Of a DNA stretch of 64,000 nt, positions 36,453 to 46,137 are shown piece by piece. Source of the DNA: CAVXNP01 sp963763305 (GTDB lineage: Bacteria; Pseudomonadota; Gammaproteobacteria; Xanthomonadales; Rhodanobacteraceae). Position numbers and translations under genes: made by a program. Where the stretch lies: contig CAVXNP010000001.1 in assembly GCA_963763305.1 (NCBI GenBank), forward strand, positions 2,108,001 to 2,172,000, written 5' to 3'. The notes under the pieces were generated by a model, which was not told the origin of the DNA, did not search any database, and saw only the letters and a program-made list of their open reading frames with translations. Positions within the stretch are counted from its first letter, which is position 1; every line of letters starts with the position of its first letter.

Positions 36453-37529
36453 TCAGGCAGTGTCTGCCACAGACCCGGTATCCGCCTCCGCCGGGCGCGC
36501 GGCCGTCTCTGTCCTCACGCCCAGCCGTCGCTGCAGGGCGGGGCTGGTGGTGGTGTATTGCAGGTGCACTGCCTCGTCCGGTTTCAGATGGGCGCGTACC
36601 GCGAATGCGCACAGCGCCGCCTCGTGGAAACCGGAAAGGATCAGTTTTTTCTTGCCCGGATAGGTATTGATGTCGCCTACCGCGAATATGCCCGGCACCG
36701 AAGTGGCAAACGTGGCGGTGTCGACCACCAGTTGCTGGCGCTCCAGCGCCAGGCCCCACTCGGCGATCGGACCCAGTGCCGGATGCAGACCCCAGAACAC
36801 CAGCAGCTGGTCGGCCTCGATGCGCTGGACCACGCCGCTGCGAGCACGCACCCGCACCGATCGCAGCGTGTCATCCGGTGCCTCCAGGCCGACAATGTCG
36901 CCCTCGAAGAACTGCATGCGACCGGCCTCGCACAGTGCGTGCATCCGCGCCACGTTGCACGGTGCCGCGCGGAAGCTGGAACTGCGGTGGACCAGCACCA
37001 GGCTGCGTACGCGGTCGACCAGGGCCAGCGTCCAGTCCAGCGCGGCGTCACCGCCACCGGCAATGACGATATCGCGGCCATCGAACTGCTCAGGCGAGGC
37101 CACCTTGTAGTGCACGCTGCGGCCGACCAGCGCGGCAGCCTCGGGCACGTTCAGCGTGCGCGGCGCGAAGGCACCCAGGCCACCGGCAATGATCACGGTG
37201 CCCGCATCGAACGCCTCCCCGGCGCTGCTGGTCACCTGGAAGCGACCGTTCTCCATGCGCTTGACGGTGGTGACGGTGGCACCGAAGTGGAACCGCGGCT
37301 GGAATGGGCGAATCTGTTCTTGCAGTCGCTCGATCAACTCGCGCCCGCTGCAGGCCGGCACCGCCGGAATGTCGTAGATCGGCTTGTCCGGATACAGCTC
37401 GATGCACTGGCCGCCCGCCTGCGGCATCGAGTCGATCACATGGGCGCGCAGCCCCAGCAGACCGAGCTCGAAGACCTGGAACAGCCCGACCGGGCCGGCG
37501 CCGATGACAACCGCTTCGCTACTGATCAC
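36453..37529 (-). CDS. Thioredoxin-reductase-like ferredoxin/flavodoxin--NADP+ reductase
   Basis: A 358-residue FAD enzyme of the type 2 ferredoxin-NADP reductase group. The FAD fold is AVVIGAGPVGLFQVFELG, NADP binding is DIVIAGGGDAALDWTL, and the C-terminal FAD motif is GIFAVGDINTYPGKKKLIL. The CxxC of true thioredoxin reductase is absent. It starts at a GTG with a GGGAG site. It is convergent with fnr and has an FNR-like site upstream, so it may supply low-potential electrons under anoxia. Confidence 0.87.
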   Translation of the reverse strand: MISSEAVVIGAGPVGLFQVFELGLLGLRAHVIDSMPQAGGQCIELYPDKPIYDIPAVPACSGRELIERLQEQIRPFQPRFHFGATVTTVKRMENGRFQVTSSAGEAFDAGTVIIAGGLGAFAPRTLNVPEAAALVGRSVHYKVASPEQFDGRDIVIAGGGDAALDWTLALVDRVRSLVLVHRSSSFRAAPCNVARMHALCEAGRMQFFEGDIVGLEAPDDTLRSVRVRARSGVVQRIEADQLLVFWGLHPALGPIAEWGLALERQQLVVDTATFATSVPGIFAVGDINTYPGKKKLILSGFHEAALCAFAVRAHLKPDEAVHLQYTTTSPALQRRLGVRTETAARPAEADTGSVADTA

Positions 37530-37582
37530 GAGTCTTCTCCCGGGGAGGGGAATGAGGATCGCAAGGCGCTGGGCATCGCTTT

Positions 37583-37596
37583 TTGACCTCGGTCAG
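37583..37596. promoter_or_regulatory. FNR-like site TTGACCTCGGTCAG upstream of the TrxB-like reductase
   Basis: The site matches TTGAN-N4-NTCAA at 7 of 8 core positions and is centred 60 bp before the GTG of the minus-strand reductase. Confidence 0.6.
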
Positions 37597-37764
37597 GTTG
37601 GCCCGGCGCGGACGCGTGGTGGAATGTCGCAGCGCGGTGGCCGGTCGCCGGCAGGGTACGCGCCGTCACCAATACGGTGTCGCCGGGCACCCGGCTCACG
37701 GGACGCCTGCTGCGGGCGCCGCGGGCCAAATGAAGGCCGCTGGCCCCGGCCGACGGGACCCGGA

Positions 37765-37778
37765 CTGATCCAGATCAC
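37765..37778. promoter_or_regulatory. FNR-like site CTGATCCAGATCAC upstream of nnrS
   Basis: This imperfect FNR/Dnr palindrome is centred 64 bp before the nnrS start and keeps the GAT-N4-ATC core. Confidence 0.62.
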
Positions 37779-37835
37779 GGCCGCGCCGGTCGTTGCGGAG
37801 GAGAATCGCTCGCATTCCCCCGTTGCGAGTGCCGC

Positions 37836-39082
37836 ATGCGCGATCCTCGACCCACCCCGACACCCACCGCCCTGGCTCAGTTGCCGGCGCTGCTGGCTGC
37901 CGCGCCGCACCGTCCGCTGTTCCTGGCCGGGGCGCTGGCGGTGCTGACCAGCATGAGCTGGTGGATGCTGCAGCTGGCCTCGCTGCGGTTTGGCTGGGCG
38001 CACTGGCCGCAGCCGACCATCCCGCCGGCGTGGGCGCACGCCATGCTGACCCAGTACGGCATGCTGCCGCATGTTCATGTTCGGCTTCCTGCTGACCACC
38101 TTTCCGCGCTGGCTGAACCGACCGCCGATACCGCGCGGGCGTTACCTGCCAGTGGCCGGCGGCGTGTTCGCCGGCTACCTGCTGGCGCACCTGGGGCTGC
38201 TCGGCCATGCCATGGCTGCTGCGCGCCGGGCTGGGCCTGATGCTGGCCGGTTACCTGGTCGGCGTGGTCACGCTCGGTGGCGTGCTGCGCGCGGCCGAGC
38301 AGCGCAACCCGCACGCGTGGTCGTGCCTGGTGGCGCTGGGACTGGGCACGTTGGGCCTGGTGGCGTTTCTTGGCTTCGTATTCGGCGCGCCGGCGCACTG
38401 CGGCCTGTTCGCGGTGAAGCTGGGTACCTTCGGACTGCTGTTGCCGATCTACTTCAGCGTGAGCCACCGCATGCTTCCGTTCTTCAGCGCCAACCTGGTT
38501 CCCGGGTACGTCGTGCGCCGGCCGTCCTGGAGCCTGCCGGTGGTGTGGGCACTGCTGCTGGCGCACCTGGCGCTGGACCTGGCCGGTGCGGCGCGCTGGT
38601 TGTGGCTGGCCGACCTGCCACTGGCTGGGGTGTTCGGTTGGCACGCACTGGCGTGGCAACCGTGGAAGGCGATGCGGCCGGGCCTGCTGGCGGTGCTGCA
38701 CCTGGCGTTCGCCTGGCTGCCGCTGGCGTTCGTGCTGTACAGCGTGCAAAGCCTGTGGCTGTTCGCCGGGCAGGCGCCGGTGCTGGGGCTGGCGCCGCTG
38801 CATCTGCTCACGATCGGCTATTTCGGCTCGATGCTGGTGGCGATGGTGACCCGGGTAACCCAGGGCCACTCCGGCCGCCCGCTGCAGATGGGTGCGGTGC
38901 CGTGGGCGTGCTTCGTGTTGCTGCAGGGCGTGGTGCTGCTGCGCGTGCGGGCGGAACTTGGCGGCGATGCCTACCTGTGGCTGGTGGCGGCCGCGGCGGG
39001 CTGGCTGGTGGCCTTCGCGCCGTGGGTGTTGCGCTCGGCCTGGATCTACCTGACCCCGCGGCTGGACCGGAAGCCGGGGTAG
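37836..39082 (+). CDS. nnrS: NnrS family heme-copper membrane protein (two frameshifts)
   Basis: A multi-pass (about 12 helices) membrane protein of the NnrS family, linked to nitrosative-stress tolerance in denitrifiers. The conserved histidines are seen in AWAHAMLTQYGM and SVSHRMLPFF, and the family motif FGFLLTTFPRWL is present. The frame is broken near 38070 (extra C in ccgCatg) and 38211 (extra A in gccAtgg); removal gives a continuous protein of about 414 residues. It has an FNR-like site upstream and lies just before nirK. Confidence 0.85.
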
Positions 39083-39142
39083 GGGGCGCGCGCCGGGGGC
39101 GATGTGGCAGCTTGACGCAGCGAGGGGCTACCGCACGCCGGG

Positions 39143-39156
39143 CTGATCCAGGTCAA
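39143..39156. promoter_or_regulatory. FNR-like site CTGATCCAGGTCAA upstream of nirK
   Basis: A near-consensus FNR/Dnr box centred 60 bp before the nirK start codon, as expected for a nitrite reductase promoter. Confidence 0.72.
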
Positions 39157-39209
39157 GCGCGGCGGCATGCACTGGCCTACGCTGGCATCGAACCCAAGGG
39201 AGATTCACC

Positions 39210-40755
39210 ATGTCACGACTGTTGTCCCTCGTCCTCGCTGCCGCAGGCGTCGTTGCCGTTGGGGGCTGCTCTGGCGGCCAGCACGACGCAGGTGCTGCCG
39301 GCCCCGGCCAGGCCCAGGCTGCGCCGGCCACCAACTTGCCGGCATCTTCATCCAGCATTCCTGGCGACTTCGGCCCGCCGCAGGGCGAGCCGATCCATGC
39401 CGTGCTCGGCCATCCCGCCGAACGTGCCGCCGCCGATCCACCGCAATTATCCGGCCAAGGTCATCGTCGACCTGGAGGTGATCGAGAAGGAGATGCCGAT
39501 CTCCGAAGGCGTCACCTACACCTTCTGGACCTTCGGCGGCACCGTGCCGGGCAGCTTCATCCGCGTGCGCCAGGGCGACACGGTGGAGTTCCACCTGAAG
39601 AACTCGCCGACCAGCAAGATGCCGCACAACATCGACCTGCACGGCGTCACCGGCCCGGGCGGCGGCGCCGCCTCGAGCTTCACCGCGCCGGGCCACGAGT
39701 CGCAGTTCACCTTCAAGGCGCTCAACCAGGGCCTCTTCGTCTACCACTGCGCCACCGCGCCGGTGGGCATGCACATCGCCAACGGCATGTACGGCCTGAT
39801 CCTGGTCGAGCCGCCGGAGGGCATGCCCAAGGTCGACCACGAGTACTACGTGATGCAGGGCGACTTCTACACCACCGGCAAGTACCGCGAGAAGGGCCAC
39901 CAGCCGTTCGACATGGACAAGGCGATCGACGAGAACCCGACCTACGTGCTGTTCAACGGCCACGAAGGCGCGCTCACCGGCGACAACGCGCTGACCGCCA
40001 AGGTCGGCGAGACGGTGCGCCTGTTCGTCGGCAACGGCGGGCCGAACCTGGTCTCCAGCTTCCACGTGATCGGCGAGATCTTCGACACCGTGCGCCAGGA
40101 AGGCGGCACCGTGGAGCAGCACAACGTGCAGACCACGCTGATTCCGTCCGGCGGCGCGGCGATGGTGGAGTTCAAGACCCAGGTCCCGGGCAGCTACGTG
40201 CTGGTCGACCACTCGATCTTCCGCGCCTTCAACAAGGGTGCGCTGGGCATCCTCAAGGTGGACGGGCCGGAGAACAAGGCGATCTACTCGGGCAAGGAAG
40301 TCGACTCGGTCTACCTGGGTGACCGCGCCGGTGCCAACCTGCAGGCGGTCAGCAGCGCGGCCAAGGCCAATGCGGCCGGCACGCTGACCAAGGACGACCA
40401 GATCAAGGCCGGCAAGGAGCTGTTCGCCGGCACCTGCTCGGTCTGCCACCAGAGCAACGGCCAGGGCCTGTCCGGGGTGTTCCCGCCGCTGGCCAAGTCG
40501 GACTACCTGGCCAAGCAGGACAAGAGCCAGCTGATCTCGATACCGCTGCATGGGCTGACCGGCAAGGTCACCGTCAATGGCAAGGAGTACGACTCGGTGA
40601 TGCCGCCGATGAGCCAGCTCACCGATGACGAGGTGGCCAACATCCTCACCTACGTGCTGAACAGCTGGGGCAACCCGGGTGGCCAGATCCGCAAGGAAGA
40701 CGTGGCCGAGGTACGGGCCCTGCCGCAGAAGCCGGCACCGGCACCGGCGCACTGA
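39210..40755 (+). CDS. nirK: Copper nitrite reductase with C-terminal cytochrome c domain (one frameshift)
   Basis: NirK reduces nitrite to NO. The start encodes a lipoprotein signal (VVAVGGC lipobox). Two cupredoxin domains follow with type 1/2 copper ligands in MPHNIDLHG, VYHCATAPVGMHIANGM, SSFHVIGEIFD and VDHSIFRAF. A fused cytochrome c domain follows (heme motif CSVCH; distal Met probably in SVMPPMSQL). The frame shifts once near 39412 (extra C in catCccgcc). Corrected length is about 514 residues, the three-domain, electron-tethered form. nirV follows 2 bp later. Confidence 0.93.
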
Positions 40756-40757
40756 TC

Positions 40758-41540
40758 ATGCGCCTGGCGACCTGGACCCTGGGCCTGATCGGCCTGGCAC
40801 TGGGCACACCGGCAGTGGCGACGGATTACGTCCCACTGCCCGGTGGTCGTTTCGACAGCGTGCTGCCGGCCGACGGCCAGCACGCACCGGCGCAGATCGC
40901 CCCGTTCCTGCTGCGCTCCGAACCGGTCACCAACGCCGAGTTCCTGGCCTTCGTCAAGAGCCATCCGCAATGGCGTCGCGATCAGGTGCCCACGCTGCTG
41001 GCCGATGGCGGTTACCTGTCCCAGTGGAGCGCACCGGATGCACTGGGCGATGGCGCCTTGCCGCGCCAGCCGGTGACCCGGGTCAGCTGGTTTGCGGCAC
41101 AGGCGTACTGCCAGAGCGAGCATGCACGCCTGCCCAGCTGGTACGAGTGGGAGTACGCCGCCGCCGCCGACGCGACCCGGGTCGACGCGCGCAGCGATCC
41201 GGCCTGGCGCGAACGCGTGCTGGGCTGGTACAGCCGACCTTCCACCGCGGCCCTGCCATCCATCGGCGGGGCGGCGAACGTACATGGCGTGCGCGACCTG
41301 AACGGACTGGTGTGGGAATGGGTCGACGACTTCAACGCGCTGCTGGTCGGCAGCGACAGTCGCGACCAGGATGGCGCCGACAAGCTGCGCTTCTGCGGCG
41401 CCGGCGCGATCAGCATGGAGCAGAAGGAGAACTACGCCACCCTGATGCGCATCGCCATGCTGTCGTCGCTGAAGGCGGCCGACACCACCAACAACATCGG
41501 CTTCCGCTGCGCGAAGTCCGCACGGGGAGACACGCCATGA
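40758..41540 (+). CDS. nirV: NirV-like formylglycine-generating-enzyme family protein
   Basis: A 260-residue protein with a signal peptide (about 1-21, ending AVATDY) and an FGE-sulfatase-type domain (YVPLPGGRFDSV, EPVTNAEFLAFV, RLPSWYEWEYAAAADA, DLNGLVWEWVDDF, IGFRCAK). Such proteins, called NirV, commonly follow nirK in denitrifiers, probably for maturation; the exact reaction is unknown. It starts 2 bp after nirK and overlaps the next gene (ATGA). Confidence 0.87.
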   Translation: MRLATWTLGLIGLALGTPAVATDYVPLPGGRFDSVLPADGQHAPAQIAPFLLRSEPVTNAEFLAFVKSHPQWRRDQVPTLLADGGYLSQWSAPDALGDGALPRQPVTRVSWFAAQAYCQSEHARLPSWYEWEYAAAADATRVDARSDPAWRERVLGWYSRPSTAALPSIGGAANVHGVRDLNGLVWEWVDDFNALLVGSDSRDQDGADKLRFCGAGAISMEQKENYATLMRIAMLSSLKAADTTNNIGFRCAKSARGDTP

Positions 41541-42108
41541 AACGTCTGGCGTCTGCTGGTCATGCTCGGGTGCCTGGTCGCGGGCGTCGCCTCCGCGGCG
41601 ACGCCGCCGCTGCCGCGCGACTCGGTGTACCAGTTGCCGGTCACGCTGACCGACCAGGACGGACACACCACCACGCTTGGCCGATCGGCGCGGCACGCCG
41701 CAGCTGGTCAGCATGTTCTACACCTCGTGCACCATGGTGTGCCCGATGATCATCGACACCATGAAGATCACCCGCAAGGCGGCTGGCGACCCGTCCGGCG
41801 AACGCCTGCAACTGCTTGCGGTGAGCTTCGATCCTTCGCGCGACAGTGTCGCGGCACTGCGCGAGTACGCGGCCCGGCGCAAGCTGGACCTGCAGCACTG
41901 GACGCTGGCACGCACCGACGAACGCGATACCCGGCAACTGTCGGCGGTGCTCGGACTGCAGTACCGCCAGCTTCCCGACGGCAACTTCAACCACTCCAGC
42001 CAGCTGATCCTGCTCGACCGCGACGGCCGCATCGTGGCGCGCAGCACCGTCATCGGCCGGCTCGACCCGGCGTTTGCCGAACAGGTGCGCAAGCTGGTCA
42101 GCCCCTGA
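41537..42108 (+). CDS. SCO1/SenC family copper chaperone (two frameshifts)
   Basis: A periplasmic thioredoxin-fold protein with a copper-binding CxxxC (SMFYTSCTMVCPMI) and a distal His (DGNFNHSSQLILLD). The signal-peptide region (MLGCLVAGVASAATPPLP) and the domain lie in different frames; extra bases near 41552 (ctgGcgt) and 41680 (gctTggcc) explain this. Corrected length is about 190 residues. Position after nirK-nirV suggests copper loading of NirK. Confidence 0.85.
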
Positions 42109-42307
42109 GCAACGGCTTTGGGGGTGCGCGAGTGCACCCCGTCTTTCGAATGTGGGCCTTGTGGACAGGGTGGGCGAGAGCCCGCCCTGTACCTGCTTGT
42201 CTGCGCTGATGCCGCAAGTCCGGCTCGTCGTCTTTCCTGCCGCGCGCGTGGCCGGTGCCGGGACTCGCGTGGCGAGTTGACGCACCCGCCGGTTTTGCAT
42301 GTCCGGC

Positions 42308-42321
42308 TTGATCCTGATCAG
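42308..42321. promoter_or_regulatory. FNR-like site TTGATCCTGATCAG upstream of the porin gene
   Basis: A near-perfect FNR box (one mismatch) centred 60 bp before the start of the outer-membrane protein gene. Confidence 0.75.
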
Positions 42322-42374
42322 GCGGCCTCGGCCGGCCGCTGGGGACACTGCGCGCAACTCAACGGAGCGATGCA

Positions 42375-43626
42375 ATGAACCTCAAGCGCCATACCCTTTC
42401 CCTCGGCTGTCTGCTGGCGCTGGCCGCGCCAGCCTGGTCCGCGGCCGCCGCTGACGCCACGCCGTCGACCACCCAGGCGGCGCCGCTGCAGCTGGAGTGG
42501 GATGCCCGGCTGCGCCACGAACAGGTCGACAACGATGCCTTCGCCGATGATGCGCGCGCCGATACCCTGCGCCTGCGGCTGGGCCTGCGCGCCAACTTCG
42601 GCAACGGCTGGAGCGGGTTGCTCGAAGGCGCCGGCGTGGCCAGTGCCGGAGACCGCTACAACAGCGGCGCCAACGGGCAGTCGCAGTATCCGGCGATCAC
42701 CGACCCGAAGGGTGCCGAACTCAACCAGGCCTGGGTCGGCTGGCAGGGCGACAGCTTCGGCGCCACCGTCGGGCGCCAGCGGATCCTGCTGGACAACCAG
42801 CGTTGGGTGGGCGCCGTCGGTTGGCGCCAGCACGAGCAGACCTTCGACGCGATCGCGCTGCAGTGGCAGCCGCTCGGCCGCGCTGACCGTGCGCTACGAC
42901 TGGCTTGATCGCGTCCACCGGGTCAGCGGGCGCGACGCGCTCAGCCCGTTGGCGCGCGAGCGGCGGCTGGATACCCACCTGTTCAACGCCGCGTTGGGTG
43001 CAGGGTGCGCAGCAATGGACCGGCTATGCCTACCTGCACGACGACCGCGACCTGGCCAGCGCATCCAGCGCGACCTACGGCGTGCGCTGGAGCGGCAAGG
43101 CGCTGCAGCAAGGCAACGGCCCGGGCTGGACCCTGGAGCTGGCGCGGCAGCAGGACTATGCCGACAACCCGCTGCACTTCTCGCACCGCTACTGGCTGGC
43201 CGAGCCGTCCTGGAGCCAGGCCGGGATCACCGCCAAGCTGGGCTGGGAGCACCTGGGCGGCAACGGCCAGCATGCGCTGCAGACACCCTGGCGACCCTGC
43301 ACGCGTTCGATGGCTGGGCCGACGAGTTCCTGGTCACGCCCGCCCGTGGGCTGGAGGATCGCTACGCGGCGCTGACCGGACCGCTGGGCAGCACCCGCAA
43401 GCTGGTCTGGAACGTGGCCTACCACGACTTCCGCGCCGACCGCACGGGTGCCGGTGAGCGCAGCCGCTACGGCCGCGAGTGGGACGCCTCGCTGGGCTTC
43501 CCGCTGGTGGCGGGCATCCAGGGACTGGTCAAGGCGGCGCGGTACCGGGCCGACGGCTTTGGCCACGACGACACCAAGCTGTGGCTGCAGTTCGAGTGGC
43601 GCGGCCAGCAGCCCCTGCTGCGCTGA
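42375..43626 (+). CDS. Alginate-export-type outer-membrane porin (three frameshifts)
   Basis: A beta-barrel protein of about 416 residues with a signal peptide (about 1-25, ending AWSAAAA). Strand-like segments include TLRLRLGLRANFGNGWSGLL, AELNQAWVGWQGDSFGATVG-type repeats and a C-terminal aromatic-ended strand. It resembles the alginate-export (AlgE-like) porin family common near denitrification genes. Frames break near 42888, 43005 and 43293, each healed by dropping one base. A nitrite/nitrate uptake role is inferred from the FNR box and neighbours. Confidence 0.75.
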
Positions 43627-43683
43627 ACCGCGTGGGGCCGGCGGCGCGGCTGATCGAGCGTGCCGCCGCTTCTGGTTGCTGGC

Positions 43684-43697
43684 TTGACCCGGATCAG
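43684..43697. promoter_or_regulatory. FNR-like site TTGACCCGGATCAG upstream of the DUF2249 operon
   Basis: The site is centred 41 bp before the DUF2249 start and keeps TTGA and ATCA half-sites. It would drive the DUF2249-membrane protein-chorismate mutase-ubiT run. Confidence 0.68.
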
Positions 43698-43731
43698 CGC
43701 GTGGCCCCTGCGACTGCGCTCAGATAGCACC

Positions 43732-43986
43732 ATGCTTGCCGTCACTGCTCCCCTGCCACCCAATCAGGACACGCTGGACCTGCGCGGCCTGCCGCCACCG
43801 CAGCCGATGCTGCAGGCGCTTGCCGCCGCCGGGGATCTGGCCCCCGGACAGACGCTGCAGGTGCTCACCCCGTTGATGCCGCTGCCCTTGCTCGACGCAC
43901 TGCGCGAGCGTGGCTTTCAGGCCAGTGCAAGCGCGCTGCCGGACGGTGGCGCCTGGGTCCTGATCCGCTGCCCCTCCGACGCATGA
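43732..43986 (+). CDS. DUF2249 domain protein
   Basis: An 84-residue protein of the TusA-like DUF2249 family (TLDLRGLPPPQPMLQALAAAG, TLQVLTPLMPLPLLDALRERGF). DUF2249 proteins occur next to denitrification genes in many bacteria and may carry sulfur or act in metal-centre maturation; the TusA cysteine is replaced here (PPPQPM). It overlaps the membrane protein gene by 4 bp (ATGA). Confidence 0.82.
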   Translation: MLAVTAPLPPNQDTLDLRGLPPPQPMLQALAAAGDLAPGQTLQVLTPLMPLPLLDALRERGFQASASALPDGGAWVLIRCPSDA

Positions 43987-45230
43987 CCCGGCTGGCCATC
44001 GACCAGTCGCCGCCGGCTACGCTGCCGTTGCGGTTCCTGCTGCTGGCGCCCTGGTGGGCCATGCTGGCGGGGCTGCTGCTGGCCATCGAGACGCCGGGCG
44101 CGCTGCGCTCGCGTTGGGATCCGGCCACGCTGGCGCTGGTGCACCTGATCACGCTGGGCGTGTTCGGAAACATCATGTTCGGCAGCGTGCTGCAGTTCCT
44201 TCCGGCGGCCGCCGGTGTGCGGATGCGGGGGCGCTCGTTCGGGTCCCTGCTGCCGGTGTTGCTCAACGGCGGCGCGCTGGCGCTGGTGGCCGGGTTGTAC
44301 ACCGGCTGGCGCGAAGCCCTGGCGGCATCGGCGCTGCTGCTGCCGATGGCGTTCGGACTGCTGGCCGCGATGACACTGCCCGGACTGGTTGCCGCCGCGG
44401 GCCAGCGACTCTTGCGCGCCGGCTTCACGGTGGCGATCGGGCTGGCACTGCTGACGTCGCTGGTCGGCGCCACCCTGGCGCTGGCCGTCGCCGGCCGGCT
44501 GGCCTTGCGCCTGCCCGCCTGGGTGGACATCCACGCCAGCTGGGGTGTGCTGGGCTGGGTCGTGGTGCTGCTGGCCACGGTGGCGCGCGTGGTGATGCCG
44601 ATGTTCCAGGGCACCGCGAGCGTGCCGGCGGCAGGGCAGGCGGCGTGGCTGGTCAGCGTGGTATCGGGTCTGTGCGCGGGCAGTGCCGGCTGCTGGCCAC
44701 GGGCGAGGCAGCCTGGCTGGGCGCGGTCCTGGCCGTGCACGTGCTGGTCTTCGCGCTGGCGGCGCTTGGCTGCAATGGCGTGCGCCGCGGCCACGCCGGC
44801 AAGCGCTGTGGTGGAGCTGGCGCGGCGGACTGGTGATGCTTGCGGCGGCCGCGCTGGTGCTGCTCCGGGGACATGCGGCGTGCTTGCCGGGGTGCTTGGA
44901 CTGGCATTGGCGTTGCCATGGCTGATGATCGGCATGCTGCTGGAAATCGTTCCGTTCATCGGCTGGATCGCGTTGCATCGGCATTGCGGCCGTGGTCGCC
45001 AGTTGCCTGGCGTGCAGCGGTTGCTGCCGGATGCCGACAAATGGCGCGTGCTGATCGCGCAGCTGCCGGCTGCCGGCCTGCTGGTCGGCGCCACGCTGTG
45101 GCCGGGTCCATGGCTGGTCCGCGTGGCAGGCGCGGCGTGGGCTTCAGCCTGGCTGGTGCTGTGGCTGGCGCTACGCGGCGTGCGCCGGCGCGCGGACCGC
45201 TTCGTGGCCACGCCGGAGGTCCCCGCATGA
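43983..45230 (+). CDS. Multi-pass membrane protein of the denitrification cluster (frameshifted)
   Basis: A protein of about 410 residues with some 10-12 membrane helices and conserved His residues in HLITLGVFGNIMFGSVLQFLP and WVDIHASWGVLGW, recalling heme-copper or NnrS-like proteins. I do not recognise the exact family. The N-terminal 230 residues and C-terminal 115 share one frame; the part between (about 44.69-44.89 kb) reads in two other frames (LAVHVLVFALAAL, then RRQALWWSWRGGLVMLAAAAL), consistent with extra bases near 44.69, 44.77 and 44.88 kb. It is coupled to DUF2249 and to the next gene. Confidence 0.6.
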   Translation: MTRLAIDQSPPATLPLRFLLLAPWWAMLAGLLLAIETPGALRSRWDPATLALVHLITLGVFGNIMFGSVLQFLPAAAGVRMRGRSFGSLLPVLLNGGALALVAGLYTGWREALAASALLLPMAFGLLAAMTLPGLVAAAGQRLLRAGFTVAIGLALLTSLVGATLALAVAGRLALRLPAWVDIHASWGVLGWVVVLLATVARVVMPMFQGTASVPAAGQAAWLVSVVSGLCAGSAGCWPRARQPGWARSWPCTCWSSRWRRLAAMACAAATPASAVVELARRTGDACGGRAGAAPGTCGVLAGVLGLALALPWLMIGMLLEIVPFIGWIALHRHCGRGRQLPGVQRLLPDADKWRVLIAQLPAAGLLVGATLWPGPWLVRVAGAAWASAWLVLWLALRGVRRRADRFVATPEVPA

Positions 45231-45561
45231 GCCCTGCGCCGGCAGTGCCAGATCGCCGTGCGCTGGCCCAGGCGCGTCGCGCGATCGATCGCGTCGACGA
45301 CGGGCTGATCCTGTTGCTGGCGGCACGTCGCCGCCTGGTCGGCCTGGTCGCCTTGCTCAAGGCGCGCAGCGGAGTGCCGCCGCGCGACCTGCAGCGCGAA
45401 CACCACGTGCGCATGCGTGCGCAGGCGCTGGCGCGGCGGGTGGGTCTGCCGACCGCGACCGCGACCGGGCTGCTCGACCTGGCGATCGGCGACGCCTGCC
45501 GCCAGCAGGGCATGCCGGTTGACCTGGGTCAGGGCGGAACAGGGCGGCGCGGCCGTCATGA
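45227..45561 (+). CDS. Chorismate-mutase-fold (AroQ-like) small protein, 3' end uncertain
   Basis: The N-terminal 90 residues form an all-helical AroQ domain: RRAIDRVDDGLILLLAARRRLVGLVALLK, then REHHVRMRAQALARRVGLP and LLDLAIGDACRQQ. Catalytic-type Arg, Lys and Glu/Gln positions appear conserved but were not aligned. The start overlaps the upstream stop (ATGA). In the given sequence the frame runs on without stop; two extra bases would place the stop at 45520-45522 or, overlapping ubiT by ATGA, at 45559-45561. It could be a mutase or a chorismate/isochorismate lyase. Confidence 0.65.
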
Positions 45562-46094
45562 TGCCGACCATCATGAGTCCAGCATTCCCTACGACCTCCT
45601 CCCTCGCGCCGCGACTGCTGCGGCTGCTGCCGCCGCCGCACCGCGCGGCGACGCTGCTGCGGGCTATTCCGCCGCGCTGGCAGCGCGCGCTCCTGGAAGC
45701 GGCCATGGCGCGCGTACTGGCCGCATCGCTGCAGGAGGGTGCGCTGGACTTCATGCATGGGCGACGGCTGGGCATCGAAGTGACCGATCTGCGTCTGCGC
45801 TGGGTGCTGCAATTGCGCGATGGACGTCTGTGCGTGGTGGAGGGCCAACCCGAGGCAAGCGTCCGCGGCAGCGCCACCGATCTGTTGCTGCTGGCCAGTC
45901 GGCTGGAGGACGCCGACACGTTGTTCTTCCAGCGCGCGCTGGTGCTTACCGGCGACACCGAGCTGGGCCTGACCGCGCGCAACCTGCTCGAGCGCTTGCC
46001 GTGGGCTTCGGTGCCGCTGGGCCTGCGCATCGCGTTGAACCGCGGCGCGCGTTTTGCCCGCGCGGCGCGCCAGGCCCATCGCGGCGACCACTGA
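45558..46094 (+). CDS. ubiT: Anaerobic ubiquinone biosynthesis accessory protein (SCP2 domain)
   Basis: A 178-residue protein with an SCP2 lipid-binding domain (LDFMHGRRLGIEVTDLRLRWVLQL, VRGSATDLLLLASRLEDADTLFFQRALVLTGDTELGLTARNLLE). The length and the motif pattern match UbiT, which with UbiU/UbiV makes ubiquinone without oxygen. The start is set at 45558 by the probable ATGA overlap with the gene upstream. It reads cleanly. A ubiU fragment occurs at 50.6-50.8 kb. Confidence 0.82.
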   Translation: MMPTIMSPAFPTTSSLAPRLLRLLPPPHRAATLLRAIPPRWQRALLEAAMARVLAASLQEGALDFMHGRRLGIEVTDLRLRWVLQLRDGRLCVVEGQPEASVRGSATDLLLLASRLEDADTLFFQRALVLTGDTELGLTARNLLERLPWASVPLGLRIALNRGARFARAARQAHRGDH

Positions 46095-46137
46095 GGTCCG
46101 CCCGCGCCCCTGCTTCTCCGCCCACGCGACGATACCC

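Noticed and set aside
38071..40755. An 894-residue open frame joining NnrS-like and NirK sequence
   Set aside because: It is a product of frame breaks: only its beginning (part of NnrS) and its end (NirK) are real, and the middle is out-of-frame translation of nnrS and the intergenic region.
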